Below are positions 56,503-64,000 of a DNA stretch of 64,000 bases, in pieces. The DNA is from Methyloversatilis sp. (GTDB taxonomy: Bacteria; Pseudomonadota; Gammaproteobacteria; Burkholderiales; Rhodocyclaceae): contig NZ_JAUYNV010000056.1 in assembly GCF_030698125.1 (NCBI RefSeq), positions 25,781-89,780 on the forward strand, read 5' to 3'. The position numbers and the translations under genes were made by a program. Every line of letters begins with the position of its first letter. Positions within the stretch are counted from its first letter, which is position 1. The notes beneath the pieces were generated by a model. That model made no database searches, was not told where the DNA came from, and was given only the letters and a program-made list of their open reading frames with translations.

Positions 56503-56964
56503 ATGAAAAAGGTTCAACAAGGCTTTACGCTGATCGAACTGATGATCGTGGTGGCCATCATCGGCATTCTGGCCGCGATCGCGATTCCGCAGTATCAGGA
56601 CTACACGGTACGGGCGAAGATCAGCAGCGTCCTGGCTTCGGTCGGTGCAGTCAAGACGGCAGTGGGTATATGCATTCAGGAACAGGGCGGCGACGCCACA
56701 AACTGTAACGGCGGAAGTAACAACATCCCGAGTACTCTTTCGACTAATGAAATCAAGAGCATAGCAGTAGCGGCAGGTGTAATCACGATTACCCTGAAGT
56801 CCGGGATCGGCAAGGACATTCCGGACGATTCGACAATTATTCTGACGCCTACAGCTGCCGCGAATTCGGCCAGTGTGACGTGGGCTTACACGAAAACGGG
56901 CTTGACGAATGCGGTTGCTATTACAGCAATCGAGAAGACCTATTCGTCAGGCGGCGGCAGCTAA
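56503..56964 (+). CDS. pilA: Type IV major pilin (PilA-like)
   Basis: The 153-residue type IVa prepilin has a six-residue basic leader, cleavage before Phe8 ([16 protein letters not shown]), Glu+5 and the long N-terminal helix. Cysteines 57 and 68 are close together behind the helix; there is no C-terminal disulfide loop. The protein ends TYSSGGGS with a C-terminal Ser, the residue glycosylated by TfpO in other bacteria. CAGGAGAG precedes the start. Sigma-54 control is indicated by the promoter. It lies upstream of a putative oligosaccharyltransferase. Confidence 0.95.
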   Translation: MKKVQQGFTLIELMIVVAIIGILAAIAIPQYQDYTVRAKISSVLASVGAVKTAVGICIQEQGGDATNCNGGSNNIPSTLSTNEIKSIAVAAGVITITLKSGIGKDIPDDSTIILTPTAAANSASVTWAYTKTGLTNAVAITAIEKTYSSGGGS

Positions 56965-56989
56965 CCGCTACAGCTTCAACCAAGCATGG

Positions 56990-57016
56990 GAGGGGGCTTG
57001 TTGGAGCCCCCTCTTT
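56990..57016 (+). terminator. Terminator-like hairpin between pilA and the glycosyltransferase
   Basis: A 9-bp stem (GAGGGGGCT, loop TGTTGG, AGCCCCCTC) is followed by TTT. The T run is short (TTTCGTT), so read-through into the next gene is likely, giving high pilin and low transferase expression. Confidence 0.75.
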
Positions 57017-57044
57017 CGTTAACCCAGTTGAATCGAATTCTGCA

Positions 57045-58505
57045 ATGTCGGACGCAATGCGCTTGCAAGCCCGAACCGATCATAGTGAAAGCGTCCGCAT
57101 CGCAAGCGTGCTCAGCACCTTTCTGTTCCTTCTTGTCGGCTTTTTCCTGCTGCTAGAAAAGGTGGATTACCCGCGATCCTGGTACGACCATCAGCGCCTG
57201 ATGGAACTGATCGTAATCACGCTGTCAGTTGTGTTCCTGCCTTTTCTGCCTTTGTTCAGCGCTTCGCGTCTTGTGTGGGCGCTTTCGGTTATCGCGCTGG
57301 TGCTGCTTACCGTGGTGACTGTCCACGGCGCCTCGCTGCGTCCGGTGCTCATTGAATCGTTCACCCTTGCATTGCTGGTTATCGCAGCGATCTGGTGGGC
57401 CGGGGTGATTCGCAACTGCCGGCTGACTGATGCGCTTCTGTTGAGTACACAGTTATCGATCGCCGTCTATGTCGCCATCTCCCTACTCTGGTTTGCGGCG
57501 TCATTGGCTAGCGGTCTGCTGCCGGATCCGTTCAATTTCTTCGAAGGTTTCATCAACCCTCGCTTCTTCGGCGCTTGGGTGACATTGTCGTGGCCGCTGC
57601 TGTTGCTGCGCCCCCGGCTGCCGGGGACTGTTTCGCCATCCTTCGCGCGACTTCTGACCAGCCTGCTGTTTGTCCTTGCGGCATTGTGGTGGTCGCTCGC
57701 CTTCTTTTCCGGGACGCGCGCCACCTGGCTTGCCGCAGTGGTGACGCTTGCACTCACCGCGCTTTGCAGTCCGGCGTCACGACGTGTTGCACTTCATGGG
57801 GTTCTGGTTATTGCAGCCGGGTATCTGCTTCAGCAACTGCTGTTTGTGAAGATGCCGCTCTGGGTGACCGGGATGGAAGTGTCGGATGCGCTGGACCGCC
57901 TGCGCGAAGGGGCCAGTCTTTCGAATCGCGATGTGCTGTGGCGGGCGGCCTGGCAGGGCATCGTCGAACGCCCCTGGCTGGGCGCCGGACCGATGATGTT
58001 CTCGGCGACCAACAATGGCGTTGCGAGCACGACGCACAACATCGTGTTGCAACTGGCCTATGAGTGGGGTGTGCCATTCGCATTGCTGGTGATTGCTGCA
58101 ACCGTCCGCGCACTTTGGCGGCAGTTTCAGCGATGCCGGCTCGATGCATCGCCTGCCAGTGCGCAAACCCGGCTTGTCTTGTGGATGTGCATCGTCGGCG
58201 GGCTGATCGAAGCGCAGCTGGACGGGCTGCTGAGTGCACCGCACAGCCAGTTGCTGTTCGTCGTGCTGGTCGCCTGGCTGCTATCGCTGGACGAGCCACC
58301 AGCGGTCCGACTCAGTGCGCTTCAGTTGAATCAGTGGAAAGTACTTCGCTTTGCGCCGCTGGCCATGATGCTGACCCTGTGGTGGGCCATCTGGCCTGAG
58401 TTATCCAATCTGGAACCGTGGGAAACCCAAACCCTAGCCCTCACCGGCGTCGGGCATTTTCAGCCCCGGTTCTGGTTGCAGGGTGTGATATTCCCGCCGC
58501 CTTAG
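57045..58505 (+). CDS. O-antigen ligase-like pilin oligosaccharyltransferase (TfpO/PglL-like)
   Basis: The 486-residue polytopic membrane protein has about 11-12 hydrophobic segments and the Wzy_C/O-antigen ligase pattern, including the periplasmic loop with STTHNIVLQLAYEWGVP. The His there (about residue 331) corresponds to the key residue of PglL/PilO enzymes. Directly downstream of a pilin ending in Ser, it most likely attaches a glycan to the pilin. A role as ordinary O-antigen ligase cannot be excluded. ATG at 57045 is chosen; the open frame upstream overlaps pilA. Confidence 0.82.
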   Translation: MSDAMRLQARTDHSESVRIASVLSTFLFLLVGFFLLLEKVDYPRSWYDHQRLMELIVITLSVVFLPFLPLFSASRLVWALSVIALVLLTVVTVHGASLRPVLIESFTLALLVIAAIWWAGVIRNCRLTDALLLSTQLSIAVYVAISLLWFAASLASGLLPDPFNFFEGFINPRFFGAWVTLSWPLLLLRPRLPGTVSPSFARLLTSLLFVLAALWWSLAFFSGTRATWLAAVVTLALTALCSPASRRVALHGVLVIAAGYLLQQLLFVKMPLWVTGMEVSDALDRLREGASLSNRDVLWRAAWQGIVERPWLGAGPMMFSATNNGVASTTHNIVLQLAYEWGVPFALLVIAATVRALWRQFQRCRLDASPASAQTRLVLWMCIVGGLIEAQLDGLLSAPHSQLLFVVLVAWLLSLDEPPAVRLSALQLNQWKVLRFAPLAMMLTLWWAIWPELSNLEPWETQTLALTGVGHFQPRFWLQGVIFPPP

Positions 58506-58509
58506 CGGG

Positions 58510-58968
58510 TCAGGGCTCGATCAGATCGCTGCCCAGGCAAGCCCGCAACACCGTCTGCGTCTCGCCATCCCGCACCCGGTTGCTGAACCACCATACCGCG
58601 CCCTTCTTCACCGTCCAGTCCGCTTCCTGACCGGACAGCAGCAGTGCGGCGAGCTGGCCGAGCGTGGGTTGATGGCCGACGATGAGTGCCGCGCCGCCGC
58701 CGGTCGGCCACTCGGAGGCGGCGATCAGGTCGGCGACCGAGTTGTCGGTCGACAACAGGCGGGATGTTTCGAAATCGAGGCCGAGTGCCTGTGCGGTCTG
58801 CTGGCAGCGGGTGGCAGGGCTGACCAGGATGCGCGTCTGTTTCGGCAGTCGGGGCTTGAGCCAGTTGGCCATCTGCGCGGCCTGGCGTTCGCCCCGGCTG
58901 GACAGGCGGCGCGTGGCGTCGGGCAGCGTATCCACCGCTTCGGCGTGACGCCACAGTATCAGTTCCAT
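58510..58968 (-). CDS. sixA: SixA-like histidine phosphatase
   Basis: The 152-residue phosphatase begins MELILWRHAEA with the catalytic Arg-His, and has SPATRCQQTAQAL and LIVGHQPTLGQL with the second His. SixA removes phosphate from histidine phosphotransfer domains, for example in PTS proteins. ATG at 58968 is preceded by GGAGGAG. It is convergent with the transferase gene (4-base gap). Confidence 0.87.
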   Translation of the reverse strand: MELILWRHAEAVDTLPDATRRLSSRGERQAAQMANWLKPRLPKQTRILVSPATRCQQTAQALGLDFETSRLLSTDNSVADLIAASEWPTGGGAALIVGHQPTLGQLAALLLSGQEADWTVKKGAVWWFSNRVRDGETQTVLRACLGSDLIEP

Positions 58969-59046
58969 GTCTGTCTCCTCCGTCATTTTCAGGGCGCGCC
59001 GCAGTGTGCGTGTCGGGCGTGACAGTGGAATGAATGCACGGCGATG

Positions 59047-60534
59047 TCAGCGCGGCAACGCCATGCGCGACAGGCGTTTCAGCAGCTTCGGCGCGTCGCT
59101 GACGATCTTGCGATAGCGCGACCGGTGATGACGTGCGATCAGCGCCACGGCAGCCACGAGGTCGGGGTCGTCGCCGGCGGCGGCGAGCAGGCGCGGGCCG
59201 GCCTGGCTCAGGTCGTTCAGGAAGCCGAGATCTTCCTGCGCCTGCATCAGCGCGCCGATCGCCCGTTTGGTCTTGCGTGGCCCAAGCAGCGGTGCGAAGA
59301 ACTCGATCGCATAGCGCAAGCGTTTGATGTCGATGCGCAGCGCATGCAATGCAGCGATATCGCCATCGGCTGCGTGCCGGCAGCCGTCGACCATGCGTGC
59401 GTGGGCGCGGGCAAGGCGCTTGTGGGCCAGCGTGCGCAGATCGCCGTCGTCATCCGGCGGCAGTTCGTGCAGCGCGCGCAGCAGCGCCATCATCAGTCTG
59501 GCTTGCCGGCCGTCCTGCAGCGCCTTCTGAACGCGGTCGCGCACCTGCTGCCGGGTGGCATGCAGCGCCGTATCGAGTGCGTGCAGATTATCGTCAGCGT
59601 TGTGCGCAAGCACGGGCGCAAGCAGTTCGGACTGCAGTACGTCGCGGTCGCGCAACTCGCCGAGATCACCGGCCAGCGCGCGCAGCGGCAATGCGAGATC
59701 GGCCACCATGCCGTCGGGCAGCGCCGGCGCGAACAGACGCAGCGCGCTTCTCAGGCGGCGCAGCGCCACCCGCATCTGGTGGATGAATTCCGGCGCATCG
59801 GACTGCAGGGCACCGATTTCGTTGGACTGATAGTGCTGGATGCAATCCAGCGCGACCGCGCGGAACGCATGCCGTGCGCCGCCGTGCGGATCGACCGGCG
59901 AACGGGTGGCACGCACCGGCTGACACGGCTTGTCTTCGATCAGTGCGTATCCGCGCTGCGCCTTGCTGCGCGATTCGGCACGCAGAGGCAGCGTGCGCAC
60001 CAGGGTGTCGGCGTGGTCGAGCAGCGCTTCGATCGGCGCGCCGGCCAGTTCCAGTTCCAGTTCGGAAATGCTGTCGCGACGCCCGGCTGCTTCGATCATG
60101 CCGCGGTCGGCCATCAACAGCAGTTCGCCGTCGCCTGCTGCGAAGCGCCACTCGCGCCGTTCGAAATTCGTCTCGAACACCTGCGCCAGCAAGCCGCGGT
60201 CGCGCATGCCTTCGAGCAGGCGACGCAGTGCGGCGTCATCGACCTGCGAAAAATCGAACAGGCCGGTAAACGGTTGTTCCCACTCCGGCCGGGAAGACAG
60301 GCCAGCACTGGCGGCACTGGCGCATTTGACCGTCTGCAGCCATCGCCTGCCGACGCGGCGCAGCCGCAGCGCGGCTCGCTGCTCGCGCAGGCGGAAGTCC
60401 GGCGTGTCGAAATAGAGGTTGCGCAAGGTGTGCGTCTGCGGCGCAGCGATCGCCTGGCGCAGCAAGGGGTGCCGCGAGAAGGCACGCCATCCGTGTTCGG
60501 CGAGCGCCAGCTTGAGTTCCGTTTCCCGGCCCAT
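59047..60534 (-). CDS. CYTH-CHAD domain protein (inorganic triphosphatase-like)
   Basis: The 495-residue protein joins an N-terminal CYTH domain (about residues 1-205; ETELKLAL with the ExExK signature, and LYFDTPDFRLRE) to a C-terminal CHAD domain (about 220-490; IHQMRVALRRLRSALRLF). CYTH proteins such as YgiF hydrolyse tripolyphosphate; CHAD domains bind polyphosphate. Both parts have the expected basic/acidic residues. It is upstream of sixA on the same strand. Confidence 0.92.
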   Translation of the reverse strand: MGRETELKLALAEHGWRAFSRHPLLRQAIAAPQTHTLRNLYFDTPDFRLREQRAALRLRRVGRRWLQTVKCASAASAGLSSRPEWEQPFTGLFDFSQVDDAALRRLLEGMRDRGLLAQVFETNFERREWRFAAGDGELLLMADRGMIEAAGRRDSISELELELAGAPIEALLDHADTLVRTLPLRAESRSKAQRGYALIEDKPCQPVRATRSPVDPHGGARHAFRAVALDCIQHYQSNEIGALQSDAPEFIHQMRVALRRLRSALRLFAPALPDGMVADLALPLRALAGDLGELRDRDVLQSELLAPVLAHNADDNLHALDTALHATRQQVRDRVQKALQDGRQARLMMALLRALHELPPDDDGDLRTLAHKRLARAHARMVDGCRHAADGDIAALHALRIDIKRLRYAIEFFAPLLGPRKTKRAIGALMQAQEDLGFLNDLSQAGPRLLAAAGDDPDLVAAVALIARHHRSRYRKIVSDAPKLLKRLSRMALPR

Positions 60535-60627
60535 GACTGTCCTTGCGCATCGGGCGTCACTGCCCGGAAGGCATCGATGGTAGAACGAAAAGGCCCCGCT
60601 TCGTCACCTTGCGGCGGCGCGGTCGAT

Positions 60628-61137
60628 TCAGTCCGCCTGCCAGTGCCCCGATTTGCCGCCAGCCTTTTCCAGCAGGCGGATGTTACCGATCTGCATGCCG
60701 CGGTCCACCGCCTTGCACATGTCGTAGATGGTCAGCAGGGCCACGCTGACCGCGGTCAGCGCCTCCATCTCGACGCCGGTCTGCCCCGTGGTGCGTGCAG
60801 TAACTTCGCAATGCACGGCGCTGCCGGATGCATCGAGCGTGAAGTCCACGCTGACCTTGGTCAGTGCGATCGGGTGGCACAGCGGAATCAGGTCGGACGT
60901 GCGCTTCGAAGCCTGGATGCCCGCGATGCGCGCCACGCCCAATACGTCGCCCTTCTTCGCGGTGCCGTCGCGCACCAGTTCGAAGGTGGCCGGCAGCATG
61001 GTGATCGACCCGGCGGCGCGCGCCACGCGCGTGGTGTGCGCCTTGTCGCCGACATCGACCATGTGGGCCTGGCCTTCGGCATCGAAATGTGTCAACTGAG
61101 GAGTCAGCTGAGGGGGCAGCGGCTTGTCGGCACTCAA
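60628..61137 (-). CDS. moaC: Cyclic pyranopterin monophosphate synthase MoaC
   Basis: MoaC completes the first stage of molybdenum-cofactor synthesis from GTP. The 169-residue protein has [28 protein letters not shown] and [20 protein letters not shown], including the catalytic Asp and Lys region. The other moa genes are not in this window. It lies 11 bases after the receiver-domain gene. Confidence 0.95.
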   Translation of the reverse strand: MSADKPLPPQLTPQLTHFDAEGQAHMVDVGDKAHTTRVARAAGSITMLPATFELVRDGTAKKGDVLGVARIAGIQASKRTSDLIPLCHPIALTKVSVDFTLDASGSAVHCEVTARTTGQTGVEMEALTAVSVALLTIYDMCKAVDRGMQIGNIRLLEKAGGKSGHWQAD

Positions 61138-61148
61138 GGTTCGAAGCC

Positions 61149-61619
61149 TCAGCGCGCCATCGCCGACGGATGCGGCGGCTGGATGTTCAGTTCGAGCCAG
61201 TAGCGGGCCAGCAGCGTCAGCGTTTCGGAAAAGCTTACAAAGTCGAGCGATTTGCGGACGAAGCTGTTGGCGCCAAGCTGGGCTGCGGTGCGGATGTCTC
61301 GCTGCTGCGAGGAGGCGGACACGACGACCACCGGCAACACGTGCGTCTGCGGGTCGGCGCGTACCAGGCGCAGCACCTCCATGCCATTGATGCGCGGCAG
61401 CGTCAGGTCGAGCATGATCAGCGCGGGTTGGTAACGGGTATCGCGTCCGGCGTAGTTGCCGCGCCCGAACAGATAGTCGAGCGCTTCCTCGCCCGATGGC
61501 ACGACCTTGATCTGATTGGCCGGCACGATGGTACGCAGCGCCGTAGTGACGAGCTTCACATCTTCGGGCACGTCTTCAATCAGCAGCAGTGAGTGCGAAC
61601 CAACCGGAATCGATGACAT
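61149..61619 (-). CDS. Single-domain response regulator
   Basis: The 156-residue protein is a lone receiver domain: [13 protein letters not shown] (acidic pair), phosphoacceptor Asp in [16 protein letters not shown], Ser/Thr in VVSAS and Lys in VRKSLDF. It resembles Rcp1-type phytochrome/chemoreceptor-associated regulators, which carry a longer loop between strand 2 and 3 (YLFGRGNY). There is no output domain. ATG at 61619 lacks a strong ribosome binding site; no kinase is adjacent. Confidence 0.85.
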   Translation of the reverse strand: MSSIPVGSHSLLLIEDVPEDVKLVTTALRTIVPANQIKVVPSGEEALDYLFGRGNYAGRDTRYQPALIMLDLTLPRINGMEVLRLVRADPQTHVLPVVVVSASSQQRDIRTAAQLGANSFVRKSLDFVSFSETLTLLARYWLELNIQPPHPSAMAR

Positions 61620-61790
61620 CGGGAGCGTAGGCGTGAATGGGTGAGGATGACTGTCTGGCAATGCCTGTGGAACATGGCAGGTGGCGCCCTGCCTATTGTG
61701 AAGCGGGCCGTGTCGGCTGTGGAGCGACGTGCAGGCCGAGGTACCGGAACCGAACGATCGTTCACTTTGCTTCGTTATCATAGCATCGCC

Positions 61791-63242
61791 ATGAGTCACT
61801 TCTTCACCCGCCGCAAGCTGCGCACCGCAGTCGTCGCGCTGCTGCTGCTGCCCCTGTCGGTACCCGCGCAACCGCTGCCCGATCTGGGCGATTCGGCCCA
61901 GGCTGACCTGTCACCCGCGCTGGAGAACCGCATCGGACTTGCGTTGTGGCGCGACATGCGGGTGCGCGAGCGCGCGTACATCGATGACCCGGAAATCAAT
62001 GGTTACCTCAATCACCTTGCCGACCGGCTCACCGAGAAGCTGCCCGGATCGACGCAGGACTTCGAACTGTTCGCGCTGCGCGATCCGAGCCTGAACGCCT
62101 TTGCCTGGCCGGGCGGCTTCATCGGCGTGCATAGCGGACTGATCGTCACCGCGCAGAGCGAATCCGAACTGGCGTCGGTCATCGCGCACGAAATTTCGCA
62201 CGTGACGCAGCGTCACATCGCGCGCCAGTTTTCCAATCGCGGTCAATCGACCATTCTTGCGCTGGCATCGCTGGTCATTGCGGTGCTGGCCGCGCGCGGC
62301 AACTCGCAGGTCGCGCAGGGCGCCTTGATTGCCGGCCAGGCGGCGACCGTCGCCTCGCAGCTTGCCTACACGCGCGATTTCGAGCGTGAAGCCGACCGCA
62401 TCGGCCTGCAGATGCTCGACAGCGCGGGCTTCGACACGCGCGCCATGGCTGCCTTCTTTGAGCGCATGCAGCGTTCGGCGCGCTTCTACGAAAGCAATTC
62501 GCCCGCTTATCTGCGCACCCACCCGCTGACGGTCGAACGCATCACCGACGCCAGCGCGCGCATCGAGGAAACGGCCTACAGGCAGGTGCCGGACAGCCTC
62601 GATTTTCTGCTGGTGCGCGCCAAGCTGCGGGCCTACGAAGGCGATGCAAGGGAGGCGTTTGCCGAGTTCGACAACCGCTTGCGCGACGTGCAGGGCAGCA
62701 TCCGGCTCGCCACGCGGTTCGGGCTGGCACACGCCGCATTGCGCAAGCGCGATTTCGCCCGCGCGCAGCAAGAGGTGGATGGCCTGCGCGCCGAGCGCTT
62801 CGAATCGCCGATGCTCGACAACCTTGCCGGCCTGATCAGTCTCGAATCGGGTGATGCCAAGGGCGCCGTCGAGCGCTTTCGCGACGGCCTGAAGCGTTCG
62901 CGTTCGCGTGCGCTCACCTACGGCCTGATCGAGGCGCTGCTCGCCGACCGGCGCGCGGCCGAAGCACTCGCCCTCGTCAATGACGAGGTACTGGCCTACA
63001 CCCAGGACCCGCGCCTGTATCGCTACCAGGCCCGCAGCCATGCATTGCTCGACCAGCGGCTGGCGCAGCACCGGTCGCAGGCCGAAGCTTATGCGCTCAA
63101 CGGCCAGTATCAGGCGGCAATCGAGCAGCTGGAAATCGCTCAGCGCGCGGCCGATGGCGACTTCTATCAGCAGTCTGTCGTCGACGCGCGGCTGCGCCAA
63201 CTGCGCGAAAAGCTGGCCGAACTGAAGCGCGACGGGCTGTGA
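61791..63242 (+). CDS. M48 metalloprotease with TPRs (BepA-like)
   Basis: The 483-residue periplasmic protein has a signal peptide (cleavage after VPA, about residue 26), an M48 peptidase domain with zinc motif VIAHEISHVTQRHI (about residue 140) and the third ligand in READRIG. TPR-like repeats fill the C-terminal half (about 290-480). BepA assists or degrades LptD and BAM substrates. Length and layout match BepA (YfgC). It is divergent from the receiver-domain gene. Confidence 0.92.
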   Translation: MSHFFTRRKLRTAVVALLLLPLSVPAQPLPDLGDSAQADLSPALENRIGLALWRDMRVRERAYIDDPEINGYLNHLADRLTEKLPGSTQDFELFALRDPSLNAFAWPGGFIGVHSGLIVTAQSESELASVIAHEISHVTQRHIARQFSNRGQSTILALASLVIAVLAARGNSQVAQGALIAGQAATVASQLAYTRDFEREADRIGLQMLDSAGFDTRAMAAFFERMQRSARFYESNSPAYLRTHPLTVERITDASARIEETAYRQVPDSLDFLLVRAKLRAYEGDAREAFAEFDNRLRDVQGSIRLATRFGLAHAALRKRDFARAQQEVDGLRAERFESPMLDNLAGLISLESGDAKGAVERFRDGLKRSRSRALTYGLIEALLADRRAAEALALVNDEVLAYTQDPRLYRYQARSHALLDQRLAQHRSQAEAYALNGQYQAAIEQLEIAQRAADGDFYQQSVVDARLRQLREKLAELKRDGL

Positions 63243-63310
63243 ACACCGGCCCGCGCCGACAGGTGTAAACTCGCGCTCCTTTCATCGCGACCCGAGCAAC
63301 CGGAGCAGAC

Positions 63311-63538
63311 ATGGAATTCGACAAGGAACTCGATGCGCGCGGCCTGAACTGTCCGCTGCCCATCCTGCGCACGAAGAAGGCGCTGTCAGAGATGAGCAGC
63401 GGTCAGGTATTGCGCGTGGTCGCGACCGACCCCGGGGCGGTGCGCGACTTCGAAGCCTTTGCACGCCAGACCGGCAACACGCTGCTTGAAAGCAGCGACG
63501 CGAACAAGGAATTTGCCTTCCTGCTGCGCCGCAAGTAA
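63311..63538 (+). CDS. TusA-family sulfur carrier
   Basis: The 75-residue protein has the CPxP motif (LNCPLPILRTKKAL) whose Cys carries persulfide sulfur for thiolation or sulfur metabolism. GSGxxL-type strands follow, as in TusA/YeeD/YedF. GAGCAACCGGAG lies upstream of the ATG, and TAAACT at 63266 may be a -10 box. The exact pathway is not clear. Confidence 0.9.
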   Translation: MEFDKELDARGLNCPLPILRTKKALSEMSSGQVLRVVATDPGAVRDFEAFARQTGNTLLESSDANKEFAFLLRRK

Positions 63539-63546
63539 GACACGCG

Positions 63547-64000
63547 ATATTGCACGTTCACGACCGGAATCGCCTGCGGGGGCGGAGCGGGGGTTTCGGC
63601 GAGCACGGCTCGCCGCCCGTGGAGCCGGTCGGCCATGCAGGGCCGACCGTGGGACGGCGCCTACGAAAGTCGTGACGCTGCCTGCCCTTCGTAGGAGCGG
63701 ACCCTGTCCGCGATATGCACGTTGATCACGTGACGTCGCATCTCGAAGACCGGAATCGCCTGCAGGGCAGGCTCCTACGAAAAACAGCGACAATCTTGCC
63801 CTTCGGAGCGGACCCTGTCCGCGATAGGCGCGTTGATCACGTGACGTCGCATCTCGAAGACCGGATCGCCTGCGGGGCAGGCTCCTACGAAAAACAGCGA
63901 CAATCTTGCCCTTCGGAGCGGACCCTGTCCGCGATAGGCGCGTTGATCACGTGACGTCGCATCTCGAAGACCGGAATCGCCTGCAGGGCAGGCTCCTACG
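63547..64000. repeat. Tandem array of REP-like palindrome pairs (BIME-type)
   Basis: No gene is seen in the last 460 bases. The block GTTGATCACGTGACGTCGCA starts at 63721, 63832 and 63942 (period 111 and 110). Each unit holds a plus-strand palindrome (GTAGGAG, hairpin CGGACCCTGTCCG, CGAT; 63691-63714, 63805-63825, 63915-63935, the last two lacking GTA) and a minus-strand partner with the same ends but hairpin CCTGCCCTGCAGG (63755-63778, 63865-63888, 63976-63999). A degenerate unit precedes it (63547-63690). The array continues past the window end. Confidence 0.88.
63627..63648. repeat. Perfect hairpin inside the degenerate repeat unit
   Basis: GGTCGGCC (63627-63634), loop ATGCAG, GGCCGACC (63641-63648) form an 8-bp perfect stem. 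It replaces the usual spacer in the first, imperfect unit of the array. Confidence 0.7.

Noticed and set aside
63715..63954. Open frame through the tandem repeats (79 codons)
   Set aside because: The repetition comes from REP-like DNA units; unit lengths of 111 and 110 do not keep a reading frame.
63690..64000. Possible CRISPR array
   Set aside because: Units are about 110 bp and spacers are as conserved as the palindromes; no cas genes nearby. A REP/BIME-type array explains it better.

Overview
The window is chromosomal DNA of high GC content from a betaproteobacterium, most like the Rhodocyclales/Methyloversatilis group. This is inferred from gene order (mlaFEDACB - yadGH-like ABC - bolA - murA - hisGD ... 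hisBHAFIE - hinT - tatABC), a PEP-CTERM protein, an OmpC-type porin and a FimV-like protein. No rRNA, tRNA, CRISPR, insertion sequence or prophage was seen. Coding density is very high, and many neighbours overlap by 1-4 bases.

Layout. 1-2305: a porin with promoter and terminator, then a Phd/YefM-PIN toxin-antitoxin pair. 2316-16752 (minus strand): one tightly packed MSHA-like type IV pilus/secretion operon. In transcription order it holds a sigma-54 response regulator, an ExeA/MshM-type ATPase, a secretin, a TPR protein, an assembly ATPase, a platform protein, a PilM/N-like fusion, PilO-like and PilP-position proteins, two large pseudopilins and a membrane adenylate cyclase. 16857-24058 (plus): outer-membrane lipid asymmetry genes mlaFEDACB, a YadGH-type ABC exporter, ibaG/bolA and murA. 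24123-33432: histidine biosynthesis, split by a block carrying a DUF2189-type membrane protein and an oppositely oriented segment with a PEP-CTERM protein, an Ala-rich lipoprotein and hisC. 33505-37365: hinT, tatABC, a DegS-like protease and a Nif3-like protein. 37381-44540: a FimV-like protein, an FAH-family hydrolase, sucCD, a TerC-type membrane protein and an ornithine cyclodeaminase-family enzyme.

44761-58505 (plus) is the most distinctive region. It runs CHASE2-Ser/Thr kinase, a possible 26-residue Cys/His peptide, PP2C phosphatase, double-FHA protein, CHASE2-adenylate cyclase, metallo-beta-lactamase-fold putative cAMP phosphodiesterase, GAF-fused PilB/GspE-like ATPase, GAF-HD-GYP protein, then a type IV pilin behind a near-perfect sigma-54 promoter and a TfpO/PglL-like pilin oligosaccharyltransferase. 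Protein phosphorylation, cAMP and c-di-GMP modules are thus lined up beside a pilus motor and a pilin; that they form one circuit is my inference.

58510-63538: SixA-like phosphatase, CYTH-CHAD protein, moaC, a lone receiver-domain protein, a BepA-like M48 protease with TPRs and a TusA-like protein. 63547-64000: a tandem array of about 110-bp units, each made of two oppositely oriented REP-like palindromes; it runs off the window end.
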